A stretch of 64,000 nt of DNA from Serratia symbiotica (Periphyllus acericola). GTDB taxonomy: Bacteria; Pseudomonadota; Gammaproteobacteria; Enterobacterales; Enterobacteriaceae. The notes beneath the pieces are model-generated. The model was given only the letters and a program-made list of their open reading frames with translations, was not told the origin of the DNA and ran no database searches. The translations under genes and the position numbers were made by a program. Location: contig NZ_OZ026452.1 in assembly GCF_964019515.1 (NCBI RefSeq), positions 1,054,001-1,118,000 of the forward strand, given 5' to 3'. Shown piece by piece: positions 30,780 to 41,578 of this stretch; position 1 is the stretch's first letter, and each line of letters starts with the position of its first letter.

Positions 30780-30833
30780 GTGCTCTTGTCTCGCTTAACG
30801 GTTAATCAGAAATCGGCCTGCTGTAAACTGTTG

Positions 30834-31626
30834 TTACCGCCGCTGGGAGTCGCTGTTATCCTGGCTAACCAGCCTGCTGGTCAGCGCGGAAAGGTCGACA
30901 GTCAGCTTCTGGATGATCTGGCGGTCCTGCTGACGAGCACGGCTCAGAACGTTGAAGCGGTCCAGCAGATCAGCGTGGGATTGGGCGACGTTCTCCACGG
31001 CTTCACGCAACTGGCTGAACTGCTTGCTGTCCGACTTACGGCCTTTGCTGATAATCCCCATCACAAGGCTAAACCACTGCTTTCCTTCATCGCTGCACTG
31101 CTCCGCTAGCGCGATCAGTTCTGCCTCAATAGCATCGGTGAACATTGACACTTCACCCTGCTGATTGTTAAAAGATATAACCTGCTTACGCTGATGCGCG
31201 GCAAACTTCAGGCGCTCGGTGCCCAGTCTTGCCGGGTTATCGGTCATAGCCAGCCTCATGACATAAGCCTTGCCATTGAGGGCAAACTGCGTGTGTAACT
31301 CAATGCCGGAGTAAATTTTCTCACCCTTATCAGGGAGTTTTTTCATGCGCTCGGATGGCTCAATTTATGCATAAAGAGCAGTACGACCAGCGAGCGGGCC
31401 TTCGCTGATATCTTCAGCACTCAGCGCCATCACATCCCCCATTTCGCCGAAATCACTGCCGGGGAAAGGCGAAAGATTGTGCTCTACGTTGACGCGTGCG
31501 CCGTATACGTCCGGGCTGTAGCTGCTGCATCACGAAGGTGCTCAGGGCGAATTTCTCGCCCGTTAACGGTGGCACAGGAGACGGCAACGCGGAATTTCTT
31601 GCGGGCTGGTTTAGCTGCGCTAGCCA
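30834..31626 (-). pseudogene. P2-like capsid scaffold/protease (gpO), broken
   Basis: The ATG at 31626 gives MASAAKPARKKFRVAVSCAT and NGREIRPEHLRDAAAT, then a small deletion shifts the frame before SPDVYGARVNVEH. A TAA follows after TALYA, and the remainder (KKLPDKGEKIYSGIELHTQF, AMTDNPARLGTERLKF, with a coiled-coil scaffold tail) is open to 30834. Similarity to P2 gpO is clear around VYGxRxNxEH and TDxPAxLGTE. Confidence 0.78.
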
Positions 31627-31787
31627 TGTCGATAATCCTGTTGAGTGGTTTCTGTCCGGCCATGATGGCAGAGCGTAACCTTCTGTCTCAACGGGGTTTT
31701 GTTGTCAGATGAAGGCCAGACCATAAAGGGGGCAGCACTGGGATCGCGCGCTGGGGTAATCTTCCCTCCATGAATGGTGGAGGGAAG

Positions 31788-32042
31788 ATGATACAGGACG
31801 CTTTTGTACGTCAGAGGGCTAGACAACTTTACTGGCAGGGCTACTACCCGCCAGCCGAGATCGCGCGTCTGATGGCGATTAGTCAGAACACCATTTACGC
31901 CTGGAAGAAACGCGATCAATGGGATGCAACACCCCCGATGCAGCGCGTGAGCTAGTCTATGGATGCGCGCCTAATCCAGCTTATGCTATCTGGCAATCAT
32001 ATCGTCGATGCGCTACCGGCGATCGTTTACGCTGATTTTTAA
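31788..32042 (+). pseudogene. P2-like terminase ATPase (gpP), N-terminal fragment
   Basis: From ATG 31788 the product reads RQRARQLYWQGYYPPAEIAR and NTIYAWKKRDQWD, the helix-turn-helix N-terminus of P2 gpP (RRARQLYWQGYPPAEIARIL). A TAG interrupts it (31953-31955), SMDARLIQLMLSGNH follows, and the sequence then changes abruptly into rseB at about 32043. gpP is divergent from gpO as in P2. The ATPase domain is missing. Confidence 0.8.
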
Positions 32043-32045
32043 CAT

Positions 32046-32639
32046 TTGGCAAAGTACTACGATTACATCGCCGTGGGTAGCACCTGCATTTCCGATCGCC
32101 CCTGTGAAGTGATCTGCGTGGTGGCGCGTGACGGCTCACGCTACAGCTATATTGTCTGGATGGATGAAGACACCAAGCTGCCTTTACGCGTAGATTTACT
32201 TGATCGCGATGGCGAAACGCTAGAACAGTACCGAGTAATATCCTTTATGGTGGGCGCGGGTGTGCAAACCGCCATGCAGTGGCTGATCAAAGCCAATTTG
32301 CCGCCACTGCTGTCGCTCCCGGTCACGGATGATGTCAAACTGAGTTGGCGTGCTGGTTGGTTACCTGACGGGGTGAATGAAGTGGCGTGCAATCGCCGTA
32401 AATTGCTTAATGTCTTCGAGCCGGTCGAAACGCGGTTCTACAGCGATGGATTGTTCAGATTCTCTGTTAATATCAGCCCTGCGTGCAGCGGTGCCGGGCA
32501 GCAGTATTATCGTCAGGGGCGGCGTACTATCCGAACCGCGGTGCGCAATGGCAGAGAAATCATCATCGTTGGCGAGTTGCCGCCTACCACGGCCAAGCGC
32601 CTCGCAGACAATATTTCCTTTAAGGTGTCACCTCAATGA
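32046..32639 (+). pseudogene. rseB: RseB, C-terminal two-thirds only
   Basis: RseB is the periplasmic partner of anti-sigma factor RseA in the sigma-E envelope stress pathway (318 residues in E. coli). Only about 197 C-terminal residues remain, beginning AKYYDYIAVGSTCISDRPCE with LLDRDGETLEQYRVISF and GELPPTTAKRLADNI. The N-terminal lipoprotein-like domain and signal peptide are gone, replaced at about 32043 by prophage DNA. The rpoE and rseA genes that precede it in relatives are not in the window. Without a signal peptide the remnant cannot reach the periplasm. Confidence 0.85.
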
Positions 32640-33112
32640 TGAAAGAGTGGGCCACGGTGGTCTCGTGGCAACAGGGTGTAGCGATACTGCGCTGTGACCG
32701 CAAAACCGGCTGCGGTAATTGCAATGCGCGTTCCGGTTGCGATGTGCCTGCGTTGAATGAGCTATTGCCTGAAACTGAACACCCATTGCAGGTGCGCATT
32801 GATCAGCCACTTGAGCCTGGGCAACGTGTCGAGGTAGGTATTGCAGAACGCAGCTTGCTGCGTTCTGCGATGCTGGTTTACCTGATGCCTTTGCTGGGAA
32901 TGATGCTCGGCGGTAGCCTGCTGCAATACTGGCTGGGTACTGATGCCTTTGCGGCACTCGGCTCATTGCTGGGTGGTGGCGCGGCTTTTATGCTGGTACG
33001 CAGCTTGGCCTACCGCTTGGGTAAACAGGCTGAATACCAACCGATCGTTTTGCAGATAGGCATACCGCCCGGTGCCATGGACGTGCAGGCGGAAAACTCT
33101 CCACTAATTTAA
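32636..33112 (+). CDS. rseC: sigma-E regulatory/Rsx-associated protein RseC
   Basis: This is a 158-residue inner-membrane protein of the RseC/MucC family. It has an N-terminal Cys cluster (CDRKTGCGNCNARSGC, near 21-36) typical of the family and two transmembrane helices (about 83-103 and 108-128). It overlaps the rseB stop by 4 bp (ATGA-type), as in the rpoE-rseABC operon. Its promoter upstream of rpoE is absent here, so its transcription source is unknown. It could start at the second Met (32639). Confidence 0.92.
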   Translation: MMKEWATVVSWQQGVAILRCDRKTGCGNCNARSGCDVPALNELLPETEHPLQVRIDQPLEPGQRVEVGIAERSLLRSAMLVYLMPLLGMMLGGSLLQYWLGTDAFAALGSLLGGGAAFMLVRSLAYRLGKQAEYQPIVLQIGIPPGAMDVQAENSPLI

Positions 33113-33554
33113 CGCTGCTGCCGCATCATTGCAGGATTTTCGGTTGCCCAGCTCTAGACGGTTAGAGGGCAACATCTTCCCTTGATATAGCGTATTCAAC
33201 GCCAGCGGGCCGCGTTGCTGGAGTTGCCAGTTGATGAGTGATTAGTTGTACACCTAGGCTGCTACGCGCTGGTGCGGAATACCGTCACATCGAACCGTCC
33301 GCCAGACCATCGGCCCTTGCAAAAGGGCTAAAACGCGTTGGTTGTGGTCATCGAATACCCGCACAGCATGTTCATACAGACGATAGTCTGCAATGAATTA
33401 TAGAATGCCTTCACTGCACCGATCGCTAGGTTTTCAGTGTTGAGGCATGTAGAATGCGGCAATTCAGGCGGAATACGGCCAAGCCCACTTTAGGTTAATA
33501 CGGGTTTCCATAGGTGAGTAATTCAGAAATACCAAGGCAGAAAAATTTTATAAA
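33113..33554. other. 442-bp intergenic region with decayed coding sequence
   Basis: Between rseC and lepA no open frame survives. On the minus strand short coding-like patches are readable (ADYRLYEHAVRVFDDHNQRV, then INWQLQQRGPLALNTLYQGK) separated by stops and shifts. They look like a dead gene, but I do not recognise the family. Confidence 0.4.
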
Positions 33555-35354
33555 ATGAAACACATAAGAAACTTTTCTATCATTGCCCATATCGACCACG
33601 GTAAGTCGACGCTATCTGACCGTATTATCCAAATTTGTGGCGGTTTGACTGAACGTGAGATGGCCGCGCAGGTGCTTGATTCGATGGATCTGGAGCGCGA
33701 GCGAGGTATTACCATCAAAGCGCAAAGCGTGACGTTGGATTACCAGGCACCAGACGGCCAAACTTACCAGCTTAATTTTATCGACACCCCAGGCCACGTT
33801 GACTTCTCATATGAAGTTTCCCGTTCGCTTGCGGCCTGCGAAGGCGCATTGCTGGTGGTGGATGCAGGGCAGGGGGTAGAAGCCCAAACGCTGGCAAACT
33901 GTTACACTGCGTTAGAGATGAATCTGGAAGTGGTGCCGGTGTTGAACAAGATTGACCTACCGTCTGCCGATCCCGATCGCGTTGCGCAAGAAATTGAAGA
34001 CATCGTCGGTATCGACGCTACCGATGCGTTGCGTTGCTCTGCCAAAACCGGGGTAGGTGTTTCTGAAGTGCTAGAGCGTCTATTACGTAATATCCCACCA
34101 CCGGCAGGCGATCCACAAGCATCGTTGCAGGCACTGATTATTGACTCCTGGTTTGATAACTACCTGGGCATAGTTTCTTTGGTGCGTATCAAGAATGGTA
34201 CGTTGCGCAAGGGCGACAAGATCAAGGTGATGAGCACCGGTCAAACCTATAATGCCGATCGTCTAGGTATCTTCACACCGAAACGTGTCGATCGCGATAT
34301 GCTGAACTGCGGCGAAGTAGGTTGGTTGGTTTGCGCGATTAAAGACATCCTCGGTGCCCCGGTGGGCGATACCTTGACGTTTGCGTGTCAGCCTGCGGAC
34401 AATGCTTTGCCAGGCTTTAAAAAAGTGAAGCCGCAGGCTTATGCCGGTTTGTTCCCTATCAGCTCCGACGACTTCGAAGCTTTCCGCGATGCGCTGGGTA
34501 AGCTAAGCCTCAATGATGCCTCATTATTCTATGAACCGGAGAGTTCGAGCGCACTGGGATTCGGCTTCCGCTGTGGCTTCCTTGGCCTGCTGCACATGGA
34601 AATTATTCAGGAGCGTTTGGAGCGTGAATACGATCTGGAACTGATCACTACGGCACCGACGGTAGTTTACCAAGTGGAAACCACTGGCAAAGAGACCCTC
34701 TACGTTGACAGCCCGTCCAAGTTGTCTCAGCTGAATAACATTCAGGAACTGCGTGAGCCGATAGCAGAGTGTCACATGCTAATGCCGCAGGAATTTTTGG
34801 GCAACGTAATCACCTTATGTATCGAAAAACGCGGCGTGCAGACTAACATGGTTTATCACGGTAATCAGGTGGCGTTGACCTGCGAGATCCCTATGGCGGA
34901 AGTGGTACTCGATTTCTTTGACCGTCTGAAGTCAACTTCACGAGGCTATGCATCGCTGGATTACAATTTTAAACGCTTTCAGGCTTCTGACATGGTGCGC
35001 GTCGATGTGCTGATCAACAATGAGCGCGTGGATGCATTGGCGCTGATCACCCACCGTGACAACGCTCAGTACCGTGGCCAAGAATTGGTGAAGAAGATGA
35101 AAGAGCTAATCCCACGTCAGCAGTTCGATATTGCGATCCAGGCGGCGATCGGTACACATATCATTGCACGTTCCACCTTGAAGCAACTGCGTAAAAACGT
35201 GCTGGCTAAATGCTATGGCGGAGATGTTAGCCGTAAGAAGAAACTGCTACAGAAACAAAAAGACGGTAAGAAACGCATGAAGCAGGTGGGCAATGTCGAA
35301 CTGCCACAAGAGGCGTTCCTGGCCATTTTGCATGTCGGTAAAGATAGCAAGTAA
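33555..35354 (+). CDS. lepA: elongation factor 4 (back-translocase)
   Basis: LepA/EF4 is a ribosome-binding GTPase. Its length of 599 residues equals that of E. coli. GTPase motifs are the P-loop [13 protein letters not shown] (about 10-22), DTPGHVDF (G3), NKIDLPSAD (G4) and SAKTG (G5). EF-G-like domains and the C-terminal LepA-specific domain ([19 protein letters not shown]) follow. It starts the lepA-lepB-rnc-era-recO-pdxJ-acpS series, in the order of E. coli, and is intact. Confidence 0.98.
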   Translation: MKHIRNFSIIAHIDHGKSTLSDRIIQICGGLTEREMAAQVLDSMDLERERGITIKAQSVTLDYQAPDGQTYQLNFIDTPGHVDFSYEVSRSLAACEGALLVVDAGQGVEAQTLANCYTALEMNLEVVPVLNKIDLPSADPDRVAQEIEDIVGIDATDALRCSAKTGVGVSEVLERLLRNIPPPAGDPQASLQALIIDSWFDNYLGIVSLVRIKNGTLRKGDKIKVMSTGQTYNADRLGIFTPKRVDRDMLNCGEVGWLVCAIKDILGAPVGDTLTFACQPADNALPGFKKVKPQAYAGLFPISSDDFEAFRDALGKLSLNDASLFYEPESSSALGFGFRCGFLGLLHMEIIQERLEREYDLELITTAPTVVYQVETTGKETLYVDSPSKLSQLNNIQELREPIAECHMLMPQEFLGNVITLCIEKRGVQTNMVYHGNQVALTCEIPMAEVVLDFFDRLKSTSRGYASLDYNFKRFQASDMVRVDVLINNERVDALALITHRDNAQYRGQELVKKMKELIPRQQFDIAIQAAIGTHIIARSTLKQLRKNVLAKCYGGDVSRKKKLLQKQKDGKKRMKQVGNVELPQEAFLAILHVGKDSK

Positions 35355-35386
35355 GAGCGATAAGCACACGTAACGAGGTAATTTGC

Positions 35387-36349
35387 ATGGCGATTATTTT
35401 TGCCCTGATCCTGGCATTGGCAACGCTAATAACCGGGATTATCTGGTGCTTTGAGCGCTTCAAATGCGCACCTGCCCGCCGGGAGAAAACTGCTGCGGGC
35501 AATGTAGACGATAATGAGTTAGTCAACGTGGCTAAGCCGCCACCGGGCTGGGTGGAAAACGGCGCATCGGTTTTCCCGGTATTGTTGTTGGTCTTTGTGG
35601 TGCGATCGTTTATCTATGAACCCTTCCAGATCCCATCTGGTTCAATGATGCCGACGCTGCTGATTGGCGATTTTATTCTGGTGGAAAAATATGCCTATGG
35701 CATCAAGGATCCTATTACTCAAACCACGCTGATTAAAACCGGCCATCCGCAACGCGGTGATATTGCCGTATTTAAATATCCGCTGAATTCGAAACTGGAT
35801 TATATCAAGCGTGTTATCGGCTTGCCGGGTGACCGCATCACATATGATCCGATGAATAAGCGTGTGGCCATACAGCCGTCCTGCGATGGTGATCAGTCTT
35901 GTGATAAAAGGTTAGCGGTCACTTACAACGATGTGCAGCCAAGTGATTTTGTGCAACTGTTTAGCAGTAGCGGCGTTAGCGAGGCCAGCAACGGTTTTTA
36001 TCAGATCCCACTGAGTGATAATGTGCAGCAGAACGGCATCCGTCTGCGCGGGGGCAAGGAAACGCTGGGCAACGTGACCCACTCTATTTTAAGCGTACCA
36101 GGTACACGGGATCAGGTGGTGGCTTACTACCAACAGCCTGGTAAACCGCTAGCAGAATGGGTGGTGTCAGCTGGCCATTATTTCATGATGGGCGATAACC
36201 GTGACAACAGTGCTGACAGCCGTTATTGGGGTTTTGTACCGGAGAAAAATTTGGTGGGTAAAGCCACAGCTATCTGGATGAGTTTTAAAAAGCAGGAAGG
36301 TGAATGGCCTACCGGTGTAAGATTAAGTCGGATTGGTGCAATTCATTAA
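35387..36349 (+). CDS. lepB: signal peptidase I
   Basis: LepB cleaves signal peptides from exported proteins on the periplasmic face. The product is 320 residues (E. coli 324). Two N-terminal membrane helices (about 2-22 and 58-77) precede box B with the catalytic Ser (FQIPSGSMMPTL, near 87) and the general-base Lys (LDYIKRVIGLPGDR, near 143). The C-terminal GDNRDNSADSRYWGFVP box E is complete. It is 32 bp downstream of lepA, and a hairpin follows it. It is intact. Confidence 0.97.
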   Translation: MAIIFALILALATLITGIIWCFERFKCAPARREKTAAGNVDDNELVNVAKPPPGWVENGASVFPVLLLVFVVRSFIYEPFQIPSGSMMPTLLIGDFILVEKYAYGIKDPITQTTLIKTGHPQRGDIAVFKYPLNSKLDYIKRVIGLPGDRITYDPMNKRVAIQPSCDGDQSCDKRLAVTYNDVQPSDFVQLFSSSGVSEASNGFYQIPLSDNVQQNGIRLRGGKETLGNVTHSILSVPGTRDQVVAYYQQPGKPLAEWVVSAGHYFMMGDNRDNSADSRYWGFVPEKNLVGKATAIWMSFKKQEGEWPTGVRLSRIGAIH

Positions 36350-36358
36350 TTGCCTATT

Positions 36359-36389
36359 GATCCCCTCCACCATAGATATGTGGCGGGGA
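36359..36389. terminator. hairpin after lepB
   Basis: The arms atcccc/cggggat with inner ccac/gtgg pairing surround catagatat just past the lepB stop. It lacks a U-tract, so it may be a processing or attenuation hairpin upstream of rnc rather than a full terminator. The rest of 36390-36560 shows no gene. Confidence 0.4.
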
Positions 36390-36560
36390 TGTAAACACAG
36401 CATTATGCTCCTACGGGATGTAGAATATCTTGTCGAGCGAAAAAGTGGGTTCCTTGTCGGGAGTCACTATAAACGAAAGGGCTTTGGATTGGCTTTTGGC
36501 AAAGTAGGCGTGTTCTCTATGCTGCAAGTTTCTGACGCATTATTGATCTATTGGTAACGC

Positions 36561-37241
36561 ATGAACCCCATTGTAATAAACAGGCTCCAGCGGAAGCTAG
36601 GCTACACTTTTCAACAGCAAGAGCTGCTACTGCTCGCTTTGACTCATCGCAGCGCCAGTAGTAAGCACAATGAACGCCTTGAGTTTCTGGGTGACTCCAT
36701 TCTTAGCTTTGTCATCGCTAACGCGCTCTATCAGCGTTTTCCTCATATAGACGAGGGCGATATGAGCCGCATGCGGGCCACATTGGTGCGTGGTCACACG
36801 CTGGCGGAGATGGCCCGCGAGTTTGATTTGGGCAAATGCCTGTGCCTTGGGCCGGGCGAATTGAAAAGTGGTGGCTCCCGCCGCGAGTCAATCCTGGCAG
36901 ATACGGTGGAGGCATTGATTGGCGGCGTGTTCCTGGATAGTGATATGCAGCGCGTCGAACGCCTGATCTTGGACTGGTATCGCAGCCGATTGGACGAAAT
37001 TAGCCCCGGTGATAAGCAGAAAGATCCGAAAACTCGCCTACAGGAGCTTTTACAGAGGCGCCATATGCCGTTACCTTCTTATCTGGTGGTGAAAGTTCGC
37101 GGTGAGGCGCACGATCAGGAGTTTACCATCCACTGTCAGGTGAGTGGCTTGAACGAGCCTGTAATGGGTATCGGTTCAAGCCGCCGTAAAGCTGAGCAGG
37201 CAGCAGCGGAACAAACGTTGAAAAAGCTGGAGCTTGAATGA
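36561..37241 (+). CDS. rnc: ribonuclease III
   Basis: RNase III cleaves double-stranded RNA (rRNA precursors, mRNA leaders). At 226 residues it has the E. coli length. The nuclease signature [20 protein letters not shown] (about 38-57) includes the metal-binding Glu/Asp, the second acidic site is in [14 protein letters not shown], and a C-terminal dsRNA-binding domain spans about 155-225. Its stop overlaps the era start (ATGA), the conserved rnc-era coupling. Confidence 0.97.
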   Translation: MNPIVINRLQRKLGYTFQQQELLLLALTHRSASSKHNERLEFLGDSILSFVIANALYQRFPHIDEGDMSRMRATLVRGHTLAEMAREFDLGKCLCLGPGELKSGGSRRESILADTVEALIGGVFLDSDMQRVERLILDWYRSRLDEISPGDKQKDPKTRLQELLQRRHMPLPSYLVVKVRGEAHDQEFTIHCQVSGLNEPVMGIGSSRRKAEQAAAEQTLKKLELE

Positions 37242-38146
37242 GCGAAGAAAAACAATACTGTGGTTTCATTGCGATAGTCGGCCGTCCCAACGTTGGCAAA
37301 TCCACGTTGCTAAACCAGCTACTGGGTCAAAAAGTTTCCATTACCTCGCGTAAACCACAGACCACACGTCACCGTATTATGGGTATTGATACCGAAAGCG
37401 TCTATCAGGCGATCTATGTCGATACTCCCGGTTTGCACATTGAAGAAAAGCGCGCCATCAACCGTTTGATGAATCGCGCAGCCAGCAGTTCGATCGGTGA
37501 TGTTGAACTGGTGATATTTGTAGTAGAAGGTACTTACTGGACTGCCGACGACGAAATGGTGCTCAACAAGCTGAGCAGCCTGAAATGTCCGGTATTGATG
37601 GCGATCAACAAAGTTGACAACGTTACCGACAAATCCAAGCTGCTACCGCATATCGCGTTTCTCAGCCAGCAGATGAACTTTCTTGATGTGGTGCCGATTT
37701 CTGCTGAAAAAGGGATAAACATCGACACTATCGCCGGTATCGTGCGCAAACTATTGCCTGAAGCGGAACACCATTTCCCGGGCGATTACATTACCGATCG
37801 CTCCCAGCGCTTTATGGCATCGGAAATCATCCGTGAGAAGCTGATGCGTTTTTTGGGCGAAGAGCTGCCGTACTCAGTGACGGTTGAGATCGAACATTTT
37901 GTGCCGAACGAGCGCGGCGGTTTCAACGTACACGGCCTGATACTAGTTGAACGCGAAGGCCAGAAGAAAATGGTCATCGGCAACAAGGGGGCGAAAATCA
38001 AAACCATTGGCATTGAAGCCCGCCAAGATATAGAAAAAATGTTTGACGCTAAAGTGCATCTGGAACTGTGGGTAAAAGTGAAATCCGGCTGGGCAGACGA
38101 CGAGCGTGCGCTGCGTAGTCTGGGGTATGTTGACGATCTGAAGTAA
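37238..38146 (+). CDS. era: ribosome-maturation GTPase Era
   Basis: Era binds 16S rRNA during 30S assembly. The product is 302 residues. G motifs are GRPNVGKST (G1), DTPGLH (G3) and NKVD (G4), with SAEKGINI as G5. The C-terminal KH domain has [18 protein letters not shown]. It overlaps rnc by 4 bp and precedes recO by 8 bp. It is intact. Confidence 0.98.
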   Translation: MSEEKQYCGFIAIVGRPNVGKSTLLNQLLGQKVSITSRKPQTTRHRIMGIDTESVYQAIYVDTPGLHIEEKRAINRLMNRAASSSIGDVELVIFVVEGTYWTADDEMVLNKLSSLKCPVLMAINKVDNVTDKSKLLPHIAFLSQQMNFLDVVPISAEKGINIDTIAGIVRKLLPEAEHHFPGDYITDRSQRFMASEIIREKLMRFLGEELPYSVTVEIEHFVPNERGGFNVHGLILVEREGQKKMVIGNKGAKIKTIGIEARQDIEKMFDAKVHLELWVKVKSGWADDERALRSLGYVDDLK

Positions 38147-38154
38147 CTCAGCCG

Positions 38155-38853
38155 ATGGATGGCTGGGAGTGTGCTTTCGTCCTGCATGGGTGGCTGTACA
38201 GTGAAACCAGCTTGTTGGTAGATCTGTTTACCGAAGGTCATAGGGAGGTGCGTCTGCTGGCTAAAGGCGCACGCAGCGGCCATTCCAACTTAAAGGGCTA
38301 CAGCCCTTTACCCCCCCTGTTAGTGCGCTGGGGTAGGCGCAGTGAAGTAAAAACGCTGCGTAACGCCGAAGCGGTTTCCCTCGGTTCACCGCTCAGCGGA
38401 ATGATGCTGTACAGCGGTCTGTATGTGAACGAACTGCTGTCATGGGTACTGGAACAGGAAACCAATTATGCCGTGCTGTTCTTCGATTATCTCAAGTGTT
38501 TGCAGACGCTTTCGGCGGAAGAACATTCTCCGGAGTATGCGCTGCGCCAGTTTGAACTGGCTTTGCTCAATCACCTGGGATACGGATTGGATTTCCTGCA
38601 TTGCGCCGGCAGCGGCCAGTCAGTAAATGACAGAATGACCTACCGCTACCGTGAAGAAAAGAGTTTTATCGCTAGCCTGGTGGTGGACCACTACAGCTTT
38701 ACCGGCCGTGAATTGCGGGCGCTGGCGGAACGCCAATTCCACGATATGGCTACGCTGCGTACTGCTAAGCGTTTCACCCGTCTAGTGCTGAAACCCTACC
38801 TCTGCGGCAAGCCGCTGAAAAGCTGCGAGCTGTTTTGCCAGCTGCGTTGTTGA
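38155..38853 (+). CDS. recO: DNA repair protein RecO, C-terminus cut by IS copy 5
   Basis: RecO helps load RecA in the RecFOR gap-repair pathway. The frame is 232 residues against about 242 in E. coli. The OB fold ([20 protein letters not shown]) and the helical core ([38 protein letters not shown]) are intact. After SCELFCQL the frame enters the IS terminal repeat, which supplies Arg-Cys-TGA. About ten C-terminal residues are lost, so function may be kept but is uncertain. Confidence 0.9.
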   Translation: MDGWECAFVLHGWLYSETSLLVDLFTEGHREVRLLAKGARSGHSNLKGYSPLPPLLVRWGRRSEVKTLRNAEAVSLGSPLSGMMLYSGLYVNELLSWVLEQETNYAVLFFDYLKCLQTLSAEEHSPEYALRQFELALLNHLGYGLDFLHCAGSGQSVNDRMTYRYREEKSFIASLVVDHYSFTGRELRALAERQFHDMATLRTAKRFTRLVLKPYLCGKPLKSCELFCQLRC

Positions 38854-39861
38854 ATAAATCAGATTGGAATAAAAGAGTCTCCTGAATGGGCATCTTTCAG
38901 GCAAGGCGTACACTTTCTGGCATACCGGCGAGCGGCATCTTGTTTAATGCACAGATCATGCCCAGCGCCTCTGCAACTTGCCCATCATAATCTCGCAGCG
39001 ACAGGTGACCACCAAATAGCTGTTTTACTCTGTACCTCGCTGTTGCCACTATCGAACGTCGGTGGTAGCCTGTGATACTTTTCCATCGTGTGTTGTCTCC
39101 GGTAAGGCGCTGGTTCGCCACCGCTTGATTTCGCTCTGCATAGTCTGCCGACCAATAACGGGCTCCGCTGCTGGGCGGTATTAACGCCTTGAGCTTCTTG
39201 CCCCTTAACTTATCATCACACACTCGCGTATCCTAAGCCCGATCCGCCGCGGCGACTTTGATTTTACGGTACCTCTGACGGATGAGACCTGGGAAGGCTT
39301 CGGTATCGGTGACCTTGCTCAAGGAAAGGTCAGCACAGATGACCTCATGTGTTTCTGTATCTTCCTGACCGTATTTTTTTGCCATCCACTCCCCTTCACC
39401 CAAGACGTTGAGCCCGGTAGAGTCGATAAAGAGGTGCGCAATTTCACCCGGCGTTGGGGTTTTAAACGGGACATGGCCGGACTTTGCCCGCTTACTGATA
39501 CAGGTGTTGTCCGGGCAGTTCAACGGCACTTTGATCAGTGTGACAATGGAGTAGACGAAGCCTTGGAGGGCGCGAAGTGTCAGGCCGAAAATCCGTTTCA
39601 GCATCAATACGCTGGTTATTGCCATATCGGAATAATGTGGTGGGCGACCACGCAGAGAAGGTTTTGCCTCGCAGTACCAGGCGTGAAGTGCCGTTTCATC
39701 CACGGAGAAAGTGAGTGAACCCCGAGTGATAATGGCGTTGTTGTAAGCCTTCCAGTTGGTGATGTTGAACTTTTGCTGGGCCACGGAATATCGCTATTTT
39801 TACAGAAGGAGAGTGATCGGATCCTCGTCCCGGCCAAATGTTCGATTTATTCAACAACGCC
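38843..39861 (-). mobile_element. IS903-like element, copy 5
   Basis: This 1019-bp copy sits between recO and pdxJ, which are otherwise contiguous in enterobacteria, so this is a simple insertion with possible loss of adjacent recO DNA. The outermost base of the left repeat is T instead of G (TGCGTTGTTG). The flanks tttgccagc and agcatgtgt do not match, suggesting a small flanking deletion. A 36-bp in-frame deletion lies within the transposase gene. Confidence 0.91.
38897..39784 (-). pseudogene. IS903-like transposase, copy 5
   Basis: GTG start at 39784; 12 residues (KRRIWRKLHLAV region) are deleted in frame. It keeps the shared TAG (39233-39235) and has RRSIVATARYR, i.e. Ala at the Glu259 position plus a private Ala-to-Val change. 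Confidence 0.88.
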
Positions 39862-39976
39862 AGCATGTGTGCAAACAGCAGGATACCCCGCCTGACGATG
39901 TCTGATCTTTTCTCCTTTTGCTGCTTTGCGCACGCGTGTAAACTGCTGATACTGAAAATTGTCTTTAGAGGTTGTC

Positions 39977-40708
39977 ATGACTAATTTACTGCTAGGTGTC
40001 AATATCGATCATATTGCCACGCTGCGCAACGCGCGTAGAACCCCATATCCAGATCCAGTTCAGGCGGCATTCATTGCTGAACAGGCAGGAGCCGATGGCA
40101 TTACCGTGCATCTGCGTGAGGATCACCGCCATATCACTTATCGCGATGTACGTATCTTGCGTCAGACAATCCAAACGCGCATGAATTTGGAAATGGCAGT
40201 GACCGATGAAATGCTGGATATTGCTATCGAACTGAAGCCACATTTTTGCTGCCTGGTACCGGAAAAGCGTACAGAGGTGACCACCGAAGGCGGCTTGGAT
40301 GTTGTCGGCCAATTGGACAAAATGGGGGTGGCGGTTGAGCGCTTGGCGCAAGCTGGGATCTTGGTGTCACTGTTTATCGACCCAAGCCATCGCCAGATTG
40401 ACGCGGCGGTAGCGGTTGGCGCGCCCTATATCGAAATCCATACCGGTGCTTATGCCGATGCAGCAGGCGAGCTGGCGTTAAAGGCAGAGCTATACCGCAT
40501 CTCGGTAGCGGCGAACTACGCTGCGCAGAAAGGGCTAAAAGTCAACGCCGGTCATGGTTTGAACTATCACAATGTACAATCAATCGCTGCGCTGCCGGAA
40601 ATATACGAGCTGAATATCGGCCATGCAATTATCAGCCAGGCAGTTATGAGCAGTTTGCCTACAGCGGTAGCTGATATGAAATTGCTGATGCGGGAAGCGC
40701 GCCATTAA
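39977..40708 (+). CDS. pdxJ: pyridoxine 5'-phosphate synthase
   Basis: PdxJ condenses 1-deoxy-xylulose-5-phosphate with aminoacetone phosphate to form pyridoxine phosphate. I use the ATG at 39977 (GAGGT 4 bp upstream), giving 243 residues, identical in length to E. coli; an in-frame GTG upstream is less likely. The TIM-barrel phosphate/active-site motifs are visible: [44 protein letters not shown], and [12 protein letters not shown]. Its stop overlaps the acpS start. IS copy 5 lies 115 bp upstream and may have changed transcription, since recO read-through is now blocked. Confidence 0.97.
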   Translation: MTNLLLGVNIDHIATLRNARRTPYPDPVQAAFIAEQAGADGITVHLREDHRHITYRDVRILRQTIQTRMNLEMAVTDEMLDIAIELKPHFCCLVPEKRTEVTTEGGLDVVGQLDKMGVAVERLAQAGILVSLFIDPSHRQIDAAVAVGAPYIEIHTGAYADAAGELALKAELYRISVAANYAAQKGLKVNAGHGLNYHNVQSIAALPEIYELNIGHAIISQAVMSSLPTAVADMKLLMREARH

Positions 40709-41088
40709 TGGCGGTACTTGGGCTAGGCACCGATATCGTTGAGATGGGGCGTATTGAAGCGGTGGTGGAACGCAGCGGTGACCTTCTGGCACGGCGAGTG
40801 CTGAGTGCTGCCGAATGGGAACTGTACCAGCAACATCAGCAGCCAGTTCGTTTTCTTGCCAAGCGTTTTGCGGTAAAAGAAGCGGCCGCCAAAGCGTTTG
40901 GCACCGGTATTAGTAATGGTTTTGTGTTCAACCAGTTTGAAGTATTCAATGATGGATTAGGCAAGCCGAATATCCGCTTGCACGATCATGCCGCCGAGAT
41001 GGCACAGGAGATGGGGGTTACCGCGATCCATGTTTCACTGGCTGACGAACGCCGCTACGCCTGTGCAACGGTAATCATAGAGAGCTAA
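40708..41088 (+). CDS. acpS: holo-[acyl-carrier-protein] synthase
   Basis: AcpS transfers 4'-phosphopantetheine from CoA to ACP. The product is 126 residues. The family motifs are [13 protein letters not shown] (with Asp at the Mg2+ site) and [20 protein letters not shown] (Glu of the second metal site). The ATG overlaps the pdxJ TAA by one base, the conserved coupling. It is intact. Confidence 0.97.
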   Translation: MAVLGLGTDIVEMGRIEAVVERSGDLLARRVLSAAEWELYQQHQQPVRFLAKRFAVKEAAAKAFGTGISNGFVFNQFEVFNDGLGKPNIRLHDHAAEMAQEMGVTAIHVSLADERRYACATVIIES

Positions 41089-41097
41089 GAAAAAAAG

Positions 41098-41364
41098 GGA
41101 TTCTACAGCCGATCGGCATGATGCGCCACACAAATGTATCCCACAACTGCTCGTTGCTTTCACGATACTGCGGATCGACGAGAATGGTGTTGTCTATCGG
41201 GAAAACCTGCTGGCAGGTGGGTTTATCATAGTGGCCGATGCATTCGGTGCAGCGCCCACGGTGTCGATCTGATAAATCTCATCACTCATCGAAATCGCCT
41301 GATTTGGGCATTCCGGCTAGCACATATCGCAGTTGATACAGCGTTTTGTAATTAATAAAACCAC
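41098..41364 (-). pseudogene. yfhL: ferredoxin YfhL, degraded
   Basis: This is a [4Fe-4S] ferredoxin that follows acpS on the opposite strand in E. coli (86 residues). Reading from about 41364: LLITKRCINCDMC, then a TAG where E. coli has Glu, then PECPNQAISMSDEIYQID. A one-base loss shifts the frame to RCTECIGHYDKPTCQQV and ESNEQLWDTFVW. The cluster cysteines are mostly still readable but the gene is broken. Confidence 0.82.
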
Positions 41365-41578
41365 TTTGATCACTTACTTTTTTATCTTCTATAATCAATT
41401 TGTTATGTTGTCTTTGTATTCCTTACTATGATTAACTATCTGTGGATTTGTACAGTATAAAAAACACTGATATACTCACTCGCGTAACATAAAACCGCAA
41501 CACAGACCGAAAATTAGCACCCTAAAAACCCTCATGTGCGAGCTTGTCTCGCAATGGGCCTTAGGATAAGGAATTATA
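41365..41578. other. AT-rich gap, possible integration junction
   Basis: These 214 bp between the ferredoxin remnant and the integrase remnant are AT-rich with no frame. Given the adjacent integrase this could contain a left attachment site, but I find no tRNA or tmRNA end here. Confidence 0.25.

Noticed and set aside
36333..36557. Small frame between lepB and rnc
   Set aside because: No ribosome site, it overlaps the lepB end and a hairpin, and its composition is not gene-like.
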